Source: Bacteroidales bacterium
GTDB taxonomy: Bacteria > Bacteroidota > Bacteroidia > Bacteroidales > UBA932
Assembly (NCBI GenBank): GCA_017962925.1
Contig: JAGCUK010000029.1
Span: 1 to 36,189 of the forward strand
DNA: 36,189 bases
Direction of reading: 5' to 3'
Shown: positions 17,929 through 27,217 of the stretch, piece after piece
Numbering within the stretch: the first letter of the stretch is position 1
Layout of the letters: each line of letters begins with the position of its first letter
The notes under the pieces: generated by a model
What the model was told of the DNA's origin: nothing
The model's database searches: none
What the model saw: the letters and a program-made list of their open reading frames with translations, nothing else
Position numbers and translations under genes: made by a program

Positions 17929-18191
17929 AGATCAAAGACGGATTTATCCTTCGCACCATTTGCGGCGAGCATGTCGTCGTAGGCGAAGGCCTGGCGCAGG
18001 TCAATTTCAACAAACTCCTCTCCCTCAACGAGACCGCCGCATTCCTTTGGAAAGAGGTGGAAGGGAAAGAGTTCACTAAAGAGGATCTGGTAAAACTCCT
18101 CCTGGACAATTACGAAGTGACCGCCGAAGTAGCCGGCCCCGATGTGGATAAGCTCCTGAACACCTGGATCGCCGAGGGCGTGGTAGAATAA
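17925..18191 (+). CDS. PqqD-like peptide-binding protein (RRE-type)
   Basis: 88 residues: MKIKDGFILRTICGEHVVVGEGL, then FNKLLSLNETAAFLWKEVEGKEFTKEDLVKLLLDNYEVTAEVAGPDVDKLLNTWIAEGVVE. It matches the PqqD fold, a winged helix whose beta edge binds the leader of a ribosomal peptide (the RiPP recognition element). Length is typical. In PQQ, lasso and sactipeptide systems this protein brings the precursor to the modifying enzymes. Here it sits between an S26-like peptidase and an ABC transporter and shares bases with both neighbours (ATGA; TAATG). The precursor is not visible in the window. Confidence 0.8.
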   Translation: MKIKDGFILRTICGEHVVVGEGLAQVNFNKLLSLNETAAFLWKEVEGKEFTKEDLVKLLLDNYEVTAEVAGPDVDKLLNTWIAEGVVE

Positions 18192-19810
18192 TGAAGGATT
18201 TCAAAACCTGCATGCGCGCCCTGCGCAAGATGTCCGTGCCGGTGAGGTGGCGGATGCTTGTGATCATCCTCATCGGGATGGTGAGGATTGGCGCGTCGCT
18301 GGCCTTCGTCTGGGCCAGCAAGCATCTGGTGGATATAGCCACCGGTGTATGCGACGAATCCATCTGGAACGGGATATACCTGTTCATCGGCATCCTCGCC
18401 GTGCAGATAGCCACCATCATTGTGGCCAACTGGTGGGAGAGTTTCTGCGAGGTCAAGGCTCGCAACGAGCTGCGTATCAGCACCTTCGCCCATGTCATGA
18501 AGAGCCGCTGGGACGGCCGCGAGCGCTTCCTTTCCGGCGACACCACCAACCGTCTGGAAGAGGATATCCGCGTGGTGGCGGACCTGCTGATCTGCCGTCT
18601 GCCCGGGCTGGTCGTTACCCTATTGCAGTTGCTGGCGGCATCCGCCTACCTGATGATGCTCGCCCCGAACCTGCTCTGGGTGCTCCTGATTCTGATGTTC
18701 TCGGCGGTATTCGGATCCAAACTCTTCTTCCGCCAGCTGCGCAAGCTGATGGCCAAGATCCGCACCCGCGAAAGCGAGCTCCAGCAGCACATGCAGGAGA
18801 GCCTGCAGCACAGGGTTCTGGTGCTCACCCTCACCAACGTGGAAAGGGTGCTGGAGAAGTTCGGATGGCTGCAGAAAGACATCGAAGACAACACCCGCAA
18901 GCGCCTGAATTACAATGCAGTAGCGCGCGGACTGATGTTCCTGGGATTCCAGGCAGGCCACGCCTCCGCATTCCTCTGGGGAATCTTCGGCATACTCCAC
19001 GGCACGGTGACATACGGTATGATGACCGCATTCCTGCAGCTGGTCGGCCAGGTGCAGCGGCCCATCGCCGAATTCGGCCGCCAGGTTCCTGCCTTCATCC
19101 AGGCCCTGACCTCGGTAGAGCGCATCATCGAACTCGAAGAACTCGAAGAGGAGCCTTCCGCCAAGGCCATCACTCTGAAGGGTGCTCCCGCAATCGAAGT
19201 TTCCCACATAGATTATGCATATCCGGATGGGGATGCGTTGGTGCTGAAGGATTTCTCCTGCACCTTCCCTGCCGGCACATTCACCGTGATTTCCGGGCAG
19301 ACGGGCGCCGGCAAGAGCACTCTCATCCGCCTGATACTGGGCCTTCTGAAGCCCCAGGCCGGCAGCATCACCGTAGGCGGGCATCCGGCAGGATCCGCCC
19401 TCCGCAGCAACTTCATGTACATCCCCCAGGGGAACTCGCTGCTTAGCGGCACCATCCGCTCCAACCTTCAACTGGCTGCACCGATGGCCAGCGAGGAGGA
19501 TATCCGCACCGCTCTGGACACTGCGATGGCGCAGTTCGTCTTCTCTCTTCCCAAGGGGCTGGATACGCCCTGCGGTTAGGTAGGAAGCGGCCTGAGCGAG
19601 GGCCAGGCACAGAGGATAGCCATCGCCAGGGCCCTGCTGCGCCCCGGTGGAGTTATGGTGATGGATGAATCCACCTCCTCCCTGGACGCGGAGACAGAAG
19701 AAAAGCTGCTGCAGAATATCTGCAACAGCTATCACGGGGTTAAAACCATTCTGTTTATCTCTCACCGGCAAGCCGCAGCGAAATACGCGGATGCCGTAGT
19801 GGAGATTTAG
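18191..19810 (+). pseudogene. ABC transporter (membrane + ATPase) interrupted by in-frame TAG
   Basis: The frame encodes 539 residues if the TAG at 19577-19579 (codon 463) is read through; as written it stops at 462. Six membrane segments lie in about 20-305, and the ATPase has Walker A GQTGAGKST (369-377) and Q-loop IPQGNSLL (411-418). The stop falls just before the signature GSGLSEGQ. Downstream, in the same frame and without another stop, come Walker B (VMVMDEST), the D-loop SSLD and the H-loop SHR, to TAG at 19808-19810. The expected residue at the stop is Glu, so a single GAG to TAG change explains it. TAG is a normal stop elsewhere here. It would be a type I exporter without a C39 peptidase domain. 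The truncated form lacks the signature and Walker B and should not hydrolyse ATP. Confidence 0.85.
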
Positions 19811-20562
19811 AACGACATTGCAATTCCGATAAAGTCGTCGGCCTTGAGCGCTGCTCCGCCGATAAGTCCACCGTCGATATCAGGCTGGGCGAAGAGTTCC
19901 TTTGCATTTGAAGGCTTGCAGCTGCCACCGTAGAGGATGGTGGTGTCGTCTGCAACCTGAGCACCGAACTTGGCGGCCAGGACCTTGCGGATACATGCGT
20001 GAATCTCCTGTGCCTGCTCTGCGGTAGCGGTCTTGCCGGTACCGATAGCCCAGACGGGCTCGTAAGCAACCACGATATTCTTCATATCCTCAGCGGTGAA
20101 GTGATAAAGCACGTTCTCGGTCTGAGTCTTGACAACATCGAAATGCTTGCCGGCCTCACGCTCGTCGAGGTTCTCACCGACGCAGAGGATGACCTTCAGG
20201 CCAGCGGCAAGGGCAAGCTGCACCTTATCCACAAGCTTGGAATCGTTCTCGCCATAGTACTGACGACGCTCGGAATGGCCGAGGATGGTCCACTTGGCAC
20301 CGGTGGAAACGAGCATGCCAACGGAGACCTCTCCGGTGTAGGCGCCCTTTTCCTTGTCGGCGCAGTTCTGTGCAGAAAGCTCAACACGGGTGCCCTTGAG
20401 CACTTCCGCCACAGGGCAGAGGTGGGTGAAGGGGGTGGCCACAATGAGACCTACCTCAGCGGGAACTTCTTTGGATTTTTCAACTACTTCTTTTGCGAGC
20501 TGTACGCCCTCGGGAACGGTGGTGTTCATTTTCCAGTTCCCTGCAACAATGTTCTTTCTCAT
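19807..20562 (-). CDS. tpiA: Triosephosphate isomerase
   Basis: 251 residues. It interconverts dihydroxyacetone phosphate and glyceraldehyde 3-phosphate in glycolysis. The N-terminal GNWKMN has the catalytic Lys11, GHSERR the catalytic His and [10 protein letters not shown] the catalytic Glu; the phosphate loop YGGSCKPSN is intact. The stop codon overlaps the stop of the convergent ABC gene by two bases. It is divergent from tyrS, and a -7 element lies 29 bases upstream of its ATG. Confidence 0.97.
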   Translation of the reverse strand: MRKNIVAGNWKMNTTVPEGVQLAKEVVEKSKEVPAEVGLIVATPFTHLCPVAEVLKGTRVELSAQNCADKEKGAYTGEVSVGMLVSTGAKWTILGHSERRQYYGENDSKLVDKVQLALAAGLKVILCVGENLDEREAGKHFDVVKTQTENVLYHFTAEDMKNIVVAYEPVWAIGTGKTATAEQAQEIHACIRKVLAAKFGAQVADDTTILYGGSCKPSNAKELFAQPDIDGGLIGGAALKADDFIGIAMSF

Positions 20563-20591
20563 ATCTGGTATATTATGTATTTTCGCAGTTG

Positions 20592-20599
20592 CAAATTTA
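20592..20599 (-). promoter_or_regulatory. -7 promoter element for tpiA
   Basis: The minus strand reads TAAATTTG, giving a leader of roughly 25 bases. No -33 box was recognised with the usual spacing. Confidence 0.45.
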
Positions 20600-20641
20600 G
20601 CAATAATTGCCCAAATTTGTAAGTTATTAGATAATCATTCG

Positions 20642-21931
20642 ATGAAGAATTTTGTAGAAGAACTGAAATGGAGGGGAATGATTCATGACATCACTCCCGG
20701 AACTGAAGAAGAACTTGCCAAAGGCCCCATGTCCGCCTATGTAGGAATCGACCCTACAGGGGATTCCCTGCACATCGGGCACCTGGTCAGCATAATGATA
20801 CTCAAGCACTTCCAGGCCTGCGGCAACAAGCCGTTCGCACTCGTGGGAGGTGCCACCGGAATGATTGGCGATCCTTCTATGAAGAGCGCCGAACGCAACC
20901 TGCTGGACGAGGCCACCCTGGCACACAATGTGGCTTGCATCAAGGCCCAGTTGGGCAAGTTCCTGGATTTCGAATCCGACGCCCCCAACAAGGCTGAACT
21001 GGTGAACAACTACGACTGGATGAAAGACTACACCTTCATCAACTTCACCAGGGATATCGGCAAACTCATCACCGTCAACTACATGATGAGCAAGGATTCC
21101 GTGAAGAAGCGTCTCAGCCGCGACTCCAGCGAGGGCATGTCCTTCACCGAATTCACCTACCAGCTGCTCCAGGGCTACGATTTCCTCTATCTCTTCCAGC
21201 ATAACGACGTGCGCCTGCAGCTTGGCGGCGCCGACCAGTGGGGCAACATCACCACCGGCACCGAACTCATCCGTAAGGTGCTCGGAAAGGATGCATACGC
21301 CCTCACCTGCCCCCTCATCACCAAATCCGACGGCGGCAAGTTCGGCAAGACCGAGAAGGGTAACATCTGGCTCGATCCCGAGCGCACCACTCCTTACCAG
21401 TTCTATCAGTTCTGGCTGAACGTCAGCGACGAGGATGCCGAGCGCTACATCAAGATCTTCACAATGCTGGAGCGCCCTGTGATCGAGGCAGCTATCGAGG
21501 AGCACCGCGCAGATCCCGGGCGCAGGACTCTGCAAAAGCTTCTGGCAAAGGAAGTTACCATCATGGTGCACGGAGAGAAGGAATACGACAACGCTGTTGC
21601 CGCCTCTCAGATGCTCTTCGGCAAGAGCACCTCGGAAGACCTGCGCAAACTCGACGAGCGTACCTTCCTTGCAGTGTTCGACGGAGTGCCCACTTTCGAA
21701 ATCTCCAAAGAAAAACTTCCCTGCCCTGTGCAGGACTTCCTCGCAGTCGAAACCGCCGTGTTCCCGTCCAAGGGAGAGGCGCGCAAGATGATCCAGGGCA
21801 ACGGCGTCAGCATCAACAAAGATAAGTTCACAGACCCTGCCGGGCAGATCACCGAGGCCGATATCATCGACGGCAAATACATCCTCGCCCAGAAGGGAAA
21901 GAAAGACTACTATATCATCATCGTCAAGTAA
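20642..21931 (+). CDS. tyrS: Tyrosyl-tRNA synthetase
   Basis: 429 residues. The class I HIGH motif is exact at 44-47 in [17 protein letters not shown] is the tyrosine-binding motif. The KMSKS loop has the [13 protein letters not shown] form common in TyrS of this type. An S4 RNA-binding domain (about 350-429) closes the protein. I chose the ATG at 20642; the open frame extends upstream into the tpiA region but this ATG gives the family's N-terminus. It is followed by rbfA after one base. Confidence 0.97.
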   Translation: MKNFVEELKWRGMIHDITPGTEEELAKGPMSAYVGIDPTGDSLHIGHLVSIMILKHFQACGNKPFALVGGATGMIGDPSMKSAERNLLDEATLAHNVACIKAQLGKFLDFESDAPNKAELVNNYDWMKDYTFINFTRDIGKLITVNYMMSKDSVKKRLSRDSSEGMSFTEFTYQLLQGYDFLYLFQHNDVRLQLGGADQWGNITTGTELIRKVLGKDAYALTCPLITKSDGGKFGKTEKGNIWLDPERTTPYQFYQFWLNVSDEDAERYIKIFTMLERPVIEAAIEEHRADPGRRTLQKLLAKEVTIMVHGEKEYDNAVAASQMLFGKSTSEDLRKLDERTFLAVFDGVPTFEISKEKLPCPVQDFLAVETAVFPSKGEARKMIQGNGVSINKDKFTDPAGQITEADIIDGKYILAQKGKKDYYIIIVK

Positions 21932-21932
21932 T

Positions 21933-22280
21933 ATGGAAAAGGCTCCCTCCACCAGGCAACTCAAGGTTGCCCGCGAAATCCAGAAGGATCTGGCGGAAAT
22001 CATCCGAGGCAAAGGCATGGCCGCGTTCGGCGGTGCCATGGTGACCGTGAGCGAAGTGCGCATCAGCCCGGATCTTTCCGTAGCCAAGGTCTATGTCAGC
22101 ATTTTCCCCTCCGACAAACAGGCGGCGGTGATGTTCTCTCTTCAGGACCAGAACCGCGCCCTGCGCGGAGAACTCGGCCGCAAGGTGGGCAAGCAATTGC
22201 GCATCGTGCCTGAGCTCGCGTTCTATCTGGACACTTCCATCGACTATGCGGAACACATAGACGAACTCCTCAAAAAGTGA
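21933..22280 (+). CDS. rbfA: Ribosome-binding factor A
   Basis: 115 residues. RbfA is a KH-like protein needed for 16S rRNA 5'-end maturation and 30S assembly. The N-terminal STRQLKVAREIQKDLAEIIRGK, central SEVRISPDLSVAKVYVS and C-terminal RIVPELAFYLDTSIDYAEHIDELL are all typical. Its TGA overlaps the GTG start of the next gene (GTGA). Confidence 0.94.
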   Translation: MEKAPSTRQLKVAREIQKDLAEIIRGKGMAAFGGAMVTVSEVRISPDLSVAKVYVSIFPSDKQAAVMFSLQDQNRALRGELGRKVGKQLRIVPELAFYLDTSIDYAEHIDELLKK

Positions 22281-23482
22281 GACTGCCCCTCTACATAGCC
22301 GGCCGTTACCTTTTCGCACGGAAATCACATAACGTGATCAACATTATCTCTGCGATAAGCGCGGCAGGCATGGCCCTGGGCACCGCGGCACTGATTCTGG
22401 TGCTGTCGGTATTCAATGGCTTCAACAGCATAATCGAGCAGAATCTGTCCTCGGTGGAGGCGGACCTGCGGATTGTGCCCGCGGAGGGCAAGGTGTTCGT
22501 TCCGGAGGGTCCGGCATTCGACTGGCTCTACGATGCCCCAGAGGCAGGCAGCATCTCCTCCGTCATCAGCGACAAAATCTTCATCTCCTACGAAGGCCGC
22601 CAGAGTGTGGTGAATGCCAAGGGGGTGGATGACGTGTACGCCGAAGAAACCGGCCTGCAGCTGAAGCGGGAGGATGTGAATCTGGCGGTCGTGGGCAGGG
22701 ACCTCGCCTGGAACCTGGGCATCAACCCCAAGTTCCTCTCCCCCATCCAAGCATGGTATCCGGACCGTAAGGGCACCATCTCCCCCTCCAATCCGGCAGC
22801 ATCCCTGCACACCGCAGAATTCTATGCCTCCAGCCTGATGGATATTCCCCACACCTCCGATGCCGGAGCAGAAGGGACCATCATCCTCCCTATAGGCGTA
22901 ATGCGCTCGCTCACAGGCTATTCCGAGGAAGTTTCTTCGGTGGAAATACGCTACGCAGATGGCCTTGAGAAGAAGCAGATCAAGCGCTTCTGCCGGAGTC
23001 TGCGGCAGCAACTGGGCCCGGAGTTTCTGGTTCAGGACCGCTACATGCAGGACGAAGGGCTCTATAAGATGATGCGCTACGAGAAGGCAGCCATCTACCT
23101 GATACTTATATTCATAGTGATTATAGTGGCGCTGAACATCTTCGGATCCCTCTCGATGCTGATAATCGAGAAGGACGACGATATCGCCACGCTCCGCGCG
23201 ATGGGTGCTGACGATGCCCTGATCCGGCGCATTTTTGTGCTGGAAGGATGGCTGATTTCCCTGCTAGGAATGGCCATTGGAATAGTTCTGGGCGTCGGTC
23301 TCGCCCTGCTGCAGCAGCATTTCGGGCTGGTGAAGATGCCCGGCAATTTCGTGGTCGATGCCTACCCGGTGGTGCTGAAATTCACAGACGTGCTGCTCTC
23401 CGCCGCAGGAGTGGCCCTGATAGGGCTGGTGGTGGCACTCGCTCCCGCATCCAAAAGAAAACTAAAACAATCCTCGATATGA
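22277..23482 (+). CDS. LolC/E-like (FtsX family) ABC transporter permease
   Basis: 401 residues. The start, RLPLYIAGRYLFARKSHNVINIISAIS, and four predicted membrane segments (about 18-40, 273-300, 318-345, 370-393, with a large periplasmic domain between the first two) are typical of LolC/LolE-type permeases, which release lipoproteins from the inner membrane. No LolD ATPase is adjacent. The GTG start overlaps rbfA; the N-terminal homology supports it. It is followed by the C1B peptidase gene with an ATGA overlap, so rbfA, the permease and the peptidase form one unit. Confidence 0.88.
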   Translation: MRLPLYIAGRYLFARKSHNVINIISAISAAGMALGTAALILVLSVFNGFNSIIEQNLSSVEADLRIVPAEGKVFVPEGPAFDWLYDAPEAGSISSVISDKIFISYEGRQSVVNAKGVDDVYAEETGLQLKREDVNLAVVGRDLAWNLGINPKFLSPIQAWYPDRKGTISPSNPAASLHTAEFYASSLMDIPHTSDAGAEGTIILPIGVMRSLTGYSEEVSSVEIRYADGLEKKQIKRFCRSLRQQLGPEFLVQDRYMQDEGLYKMMRYEKAAIYLILIFIVIIVALNIFGSLSMLIIEKDDDIATLRAMGADDALIRRIFVLEGWLISLLGMAIGIVLGVGLALLQQHFGLVKMPGNFVVDAYPVVLKFTDVLLSAAGVALIGLVVALAPASKRKLKQSSI

Positions 23483-24849
23483 AGAAGACACTCGTAATCG
23501 CAATGGCCCTGCTCAGCGTGAGCGCCTTTGCACAGAAGGGAGCCATAGATGCTTCCGTCCTCACCGAAATCCAGAAGGGATACGAAGGCAGCGCCACCGA
23601 CAAGGCCCTGCGCAATGCCATGAACACCACTCCTCTGGCCACTCTGGCGAAGAACGCCGACCGCTCCGTCATGATCGACACCCACTTCTCCGACATGATC
23701 GAAACCAAGGGCCGCACCAACCAGAAGTCCTCCGGCCGCTGCTGGCTCTTCACCGGCCTCAACGTTCTGCGCGCATCCGCCATCGAGCGCTTCGACCTGG
23801 GCGAGTTCCAGTTCAGCCAGAACTACTGCTTCTTCTACGACCAGCTGGAGAAGGCCAACCTCTTCCTCCAGGCAGTCATCGACACCCGCAACAAGCCCAT
23901 TGACGACCGCACCGTGGACTGGCTCTTCGCACATCCCATTGGCGACGGCGGCACTTTCACGGGAGTTGCCGACCTTGTGAGCAAGTACGGAGTGGTGCCT
24001 GCGGAGATCTTCCCCGAGACCCTTACCGCCAACAGCACCTCCGCTATCCGCGGGCAGCTCTCCACAATTCTGCGCCAGGATGGCCTTGCCCTGCGTGATG
24101 CCGGCAAGAAGGCTGATCTTCAGAAGATGAAGGTGGAGATGCTGAAGGAGATTTACCGCATCCTCGCCCTCACCCTGGGAGTGCCTCCTACCGAATTCGA
24201 ATGGACCCGCCGCGATTCCAAGGGCAATGTGGTCAGCACCAAGACCTACACCCCTCAAGAGTTCTACAAGGAGTTCGTGGGCTACGATCTGCAGAACAAC
24301 TATATAATGTTCATGAACGACCCTGCCCGCGAGTACGGCAAGGTCTACGAGATCGAATACGACCGTCACACCTATGACGGGCACAACTGGCTCTATGTCA
24401 ATCTTCCTCTGGACGATATCAAGAAGATGGCCATCGCTTCCATCAAGGGCGGCGACGCTATGTATTTCTCCTGCGATGTGGGCAAGTTCCTGGATCGCGA
24501 GCGCGGCATTGCCGACATTGCCAACTTCGACTATGAAAGCCTGCTCGGCGTCAAGTACACCATGGACAAGAAGCAGCGCGTGCTCACCCACGCCAGCGGT
24601 TCATCCCACGCAATGACTCTGATCGGTGTGGATCTGAAGGATGGTGTGTCTCAGAAGTGGCTCGTGGAGAATAGCTGGGGCGACACCGGCTGGAAGGGCA
24701 ATATCATCATGACCGACGAATGGTTCAACGAATATATGTTCCGCCTCGTCGTCGAGAAGAAATACATCCCCGCCAACATCCAGGCCCTGCTCAACCAGAA
24801 GCCTATCATGCTCCCGGCTTGGGACCCGATGTTCCTGGGAGAAGAATAA
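23479..24849 (+). CDS. C1B-family aminopeptidase (bleomycin hydrolase-like), secreted
   Basis: 456 residues. The signal peptide MKKTLVIAMALLSVSAFAQ indicates export. The cysteine protease core has SSGRCWLF (catalytic Cys88), SSHAMTLIG (His) and VENSWGD (Asn), all in the order of the PepC/bleomycin hydrolase family, which forms hexameric aminopeptidases. A secreted version is common in Bacteroidota. The longer open frame to 23248 is an artefact of the overlapping permease. It ends at the shared terminator at 24848. Confidence 0.92.
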   Translation: MKKTLVIAMALLSVSAFAQKGAIDASVLTEIQKGYEGSATDKALRNAMNTTPLATLAKNADRSVMIDTHFSDMIETKGRTNQKSSGRCWLFTGLNVLRASAIERFDLGEFQFSQNYCFFYDQLEKANLFLQAVIDTRNKPIDDRTVDWLFAHPIGDGGTFTGVADLVSKYGVVPAEIFPETLTANSTSAIRGQLSTILRQDGLALRDAGKKADLQKMKVEMLKEIYRILALTLGVPPTEFEWTRRDSKGNVVSTKTYTPQEFYKEFVGYDLQNNYIMFMNDPAREYGKVYEIEYDRHTYDGHNWLYVNLPLDDIKKMAIASIKGGDAMYFSCDVGKFLDRERGIADIANFDYESLLGVKYTMDKKQRVLTHASGSSHAMTLIGVDLKDGVSQKWLVENSWGDTGWKGNIIMTDEWFNEYMFRLVVEKKYIPANIQALLNQKPIMLPAWDPMFLGEE

Positions 24850-24874
24850 AAAAAGCGGCTCAGGCCGCTTTTTT
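24848..24874. terminator. Bidirectional rho-independent terminator
   Basis: AGCGGC (24854-24859), TCAG loop, GCCGCT (24864-24869), flanked by an A-run and a T-run, so it can act for both the convergent C1B and S9 genes. The minus-strand peptidase stop is at 24876-24878. Confidence 0.88.
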
Positions 24875-24875
24875 G

Positions 24876-26972
24876 TTACATATTCAGATTCTTAAATATG
24901 AACGCGTAGATATCTGCCTGCTCCTCGAGCACTTTGGCTAGGGGCTTGCCGCCGCCGTGGCCGGCTTTGGAGTCGATGCGGATGATGCAGGGGTTCGGGC
25001 CGGCATTGCATTCCTGCAGGGTGGCCGCGAACTTGAAGGAGTGGGCGGGCACCACGCGGTCATCGTGGTCTGCGGTGGTCACAAGGGTTGCGGGATACAC
25101 CGTGCCGGGCTTCAGGTTATGCAGAGGAGAATATCCGTACAGATACTTGAACATCTCTTCGCTGTCTTCGCTGGTGCCATAGTCCGGAGCCCAGTTCCAA
25201 CCGATGGTGAACTTGTGGTAGCGGAGCATATCCATCACACCCACCTGGGCGATTACTGCGCCATAGAGATCGGGCCTCTGGGTCATGCAGGCACCGACCA
25301 GCAGACCGCCGTTGGAGCCGCCCTGGATGGCCAGTTTCTCCTTCGACGTCCACTTATTCGCTATCAGCCATTCGGCAATTGCGATGAAGTCGTCGAACAC
25401 GTTCTGCTTGTTCATCTTGGTTCCTGCCATATGCCAGGCCTCGCCATACTCACCGCCGCCGCGCAGATTGGCCTGCACATAGATTCCTCCTGCCTCGAGG
25501 AAAGGTATGCGGACGGTAGAGAAGGAAGGTCCCAGGGAGATGTTGAATCCGCCGTAGCCGTAGAGCAGCACGGGATTGGTTCCATCAAGTACAATGTCCT
25601 TCTTGTGAGTGGCGAAGAACGGAACTTTGGTGCCGTCCTTGCTCTCTATGAACACCTGCTCCACCACATATTCAGACAGGTCGAAACTGGTCTTAGGCTG
25701 AGTGAACACGGTGCTTTCGCCGGTCTGAAGGTCGTAGCTGTAGATGGTCCCGGGAGTAGTGAAGGAGGAGTATGAGTAGAAGCACCAGGGCTCATCCTTC
25801 CTGCCACCGAATCCTGCGCTGCCGACACCCGGGAGTTTCACCTCAGTCACGCAGTTGCCATCCATCTCATGCAGATAGGCGTGCGTAGAGGCATCCTTCA
25901 GATAGCTGGTGATGATCTTTCCGCCAATGAAGCTGGCGCTTTCCAGCACGCAGTCGCTTTCGGGAATCAGGTCCTTCCAGTTCTTGTAGGTGGGATTCTT
26001 GATATCGGCGACCACTACTTTGTTGAGCGGAGCGAAGCGGTTGGTGAAAATATATATCTTATCTCCTTCAGTCTCGAGGGGATAGCAGCTGTTCTTCATG
26101 TCGGCAGTCATCTGCACGAACTTAGAACCAGGCTTGCGGAGATCCATCACATACATATTGTTGCCGATATCCGCGCCATCCTCATACAAGAAGGCCATGG
26201 TCTCTTCTTCGTTGATATCCAGCTGGTAGAAGCGCAGCGGCTCATCGGGGTTGGAGTAGAAGAGCTCGTCATCTGCCTGGGCAGTGCCGATCTTATGGAA
26301 ATAGATCTTGTGGACCTCGTTCTTGCCACTGAATTCGTGGCCGTCGCCCTCGGGCTTGTCGTAGGCGCTGTAGTAGAAGCCGTCGCCCCTCCAGGATGCG
26401 CCGGTGAACTTGGCCCATTCGATATGGTCTTCGAGCAGCTGGCCGCTCTCCACGTCCATCACGAAAATCTCTTCCCAGTCGCTGCCGCTGCGAGAGATGA
26501 CGTAAGCCATATATTTGCAGTCGTGGCTGAAGTAGGTGCCTTTGAGGGCCACGGTGCCATCGTCGCTGAGTTTATTGGGATCCAGGAAGACGCTGGGCTC
26601 GCCGCCGAGTTCATCCATTTCGTACAGCACGCTCTGGTTCTGAAGGCCGTCATTCTTGTAGAAGTACCATTTGCCGTTCTTCTTGTGGCTGGGGGCGCCT
26701 ACTTTCTCGTAGTTTGCAACATCTTTCAGGCGGGCCAGGATCTTGTCACGTGCGGGGAGTTTACGCAGATATGCGCTAGTCACCTTGTTCTGGGCCTTGA
26801 CCCATGCCGCGGTTTCTTCGGAAGCGTCATCTTCCAGCCAGCGGTAGGGGTCTGCGACCTCGGTGCCGAAATAATTATCCACAGTGTCGTCTTTGCGCGT
26901 CTCAGGGAGTTTGGGTGCGCAGGAATTCAAAGCAATAGCAGTCATTGCCAAAAGTAAAATGATTCGTTTCAT
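24876..26972 (-). CDS. Prolyl oligopeptidase family S9 lipoprotein
   Basis: 698 residues. A lipobox (LNSC, in MKRIILLLAMTAIALNSC) predicts a lipoprotein. The N-terminal seven-bladed propeller region (about 70-430) covers an alpha/beta hydrolase domain (about 440-698) with GGSNGG (nucleophile Ser), the catalytic Asp in ADHDDRV and His in AGHGGGKP. Such enzymes cut after proline in short peptides. The open frame starts 43 codons earlier inside the rpmH terminator; I chose the ATG 5 bases after a -7 element. Confidence 0.93.
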   Translation of the reverse strand: MKRIILLLAMTAIALNSCAPKLPETRKDDTVDNYFGTEVADPYRWLEDDASEETAAWVKAQNKVTSAYLRKLPARDKILARLKDVANYEKVGAPSHKKNGKWYFYKNDGLQNQSVLYEMDELGGEPSVFLDPNKLSDDGTVALKGTYFSHDCKYMAYVISRSGSDWEEIFVMDVESGQLLEDHIEWAKFTGASWRGDGFYYSAYDKPEGDGHEFSGKNEVHKIYFHKIGTAQADDELFYSNPDEPLRFYQLDINEEETMAFLYEDGADIGNNMYVMDLRKPGSKFVQMTADMKNSCYPLETEGDKIYIFTNRFAPLNKVVVADIKNPTYKNWKDLIPESDCVLESASFIGGKIITSYLKDASTHAYLHEMDGNCVTEVKLPGVGSAGFGGRKDEPWCFYSYSSFTTPGTIYSYDLQTGESTVFTQPKTSFDLSEYVVEQVFIESKDGTKVPFFATHKKDIVLDGTNPVLLYGYGGFNISLGPSFSTVRIPFLEAGGIYVQANLRGGGEYGEAWHMAGTKMNKQNVFDDFIAIAEWLIANKWTSKEKLAIQGGSNGGLLVGACMTQRPDLYGAVIAQVGVMDMLRYHKFTIGWNWAPDYGTSEDSEEMFKYLYGYSPLHNLKPGTVYPATLVTTADHDDRVVPAHSFKFAATLQECNAGPNPCIIRIDSKAGHGGGKPLAKVLEEQADIYAFIFKNLNM

Positions 26973-26977
26973 GGCTG

Positions 26978-26984
26978 CAAGATA
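26978..26984 (-). promoter_or_regulatory. -7 promoter element for the S9 peptidase
   Basis: The minus strand reads TATCTTG, ending 5 bases before the ATG, just after the T-run of the upstream rpmH terminator. It implies a leaderless transcript. Confidence 0.45.
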
Positions 26985-27037
26985 CGAAAAAAGCGCCAGA
27001 TTATTACATCCGGCGCTCTTAAACCCGTTCGGGTTAA
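26985..27037 (-). terminator. rpmH terminator region with two hairpins
   Basis: On the minus strand, an ACCCG/CGGGT hairpin is followed by AGCGCC and GGCGCT arms around a 14-base loop and then TTTTTT, a convincing rho-independent terminator for rpmH. Confidence 0.75.
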
Positions 27038-27039
27038 TC

Positions 27040-27192
27040 TTAGAACCTGTCTTCGGAAGACACGGTGAGTTTCTTGCGACCGTGTGCACGACGGGCTGCA
27101 AGGACGCGACGGCCGTTAGGAGTGCTCATGCGCTCGCGGAAGCCGTGCTTGTTGACGCGCTTGCGGTTTGAAGGTTGAAATGTCCTTTTCAT
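27040..27192 (-). CDS. rpmH: 50S ribosomal protein bL34
   Basis: 50 residues, [18 protein letters not shown] then [24 protein letters not shown] and a short acidic end. It is a small basic protein of the large subunit, with the normal length. It has its own promoter inside the end of rsmG and a terminator. No dnaA or rnpA gene is adjacent, as is common in Bacteroidota. Confidence 0.97.
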   Translation of the reverse strand: MKRTFQPSNRKRVNKHGFRERMSTPNGRRVLAARRAHGRKKLTVSSEDRF

Positions 27193-27217
27193 ATCTATAC
27201 TTTTTTAATTTTTCGCG

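Noticed and set aside
19577-19579. TAG recoded as an amino acid (alternative code or pyrrolysine)
   Set aside because: TAG ends trpS, the transposase gene and others; the site matches a simple GAG mutation.
20627-22087. 486-codon minus-strand open frame opposite tyrS
   Set aside because: Antisense to a complete TyrS; low-complexity Leu/Val-rich translation without domains.
23362-24591. 409-codon minus-strand frame opposite the C1B peptidase
   Set aside because: Same type of shadow; the plus frame has the intact Cys/His/Asn triad.
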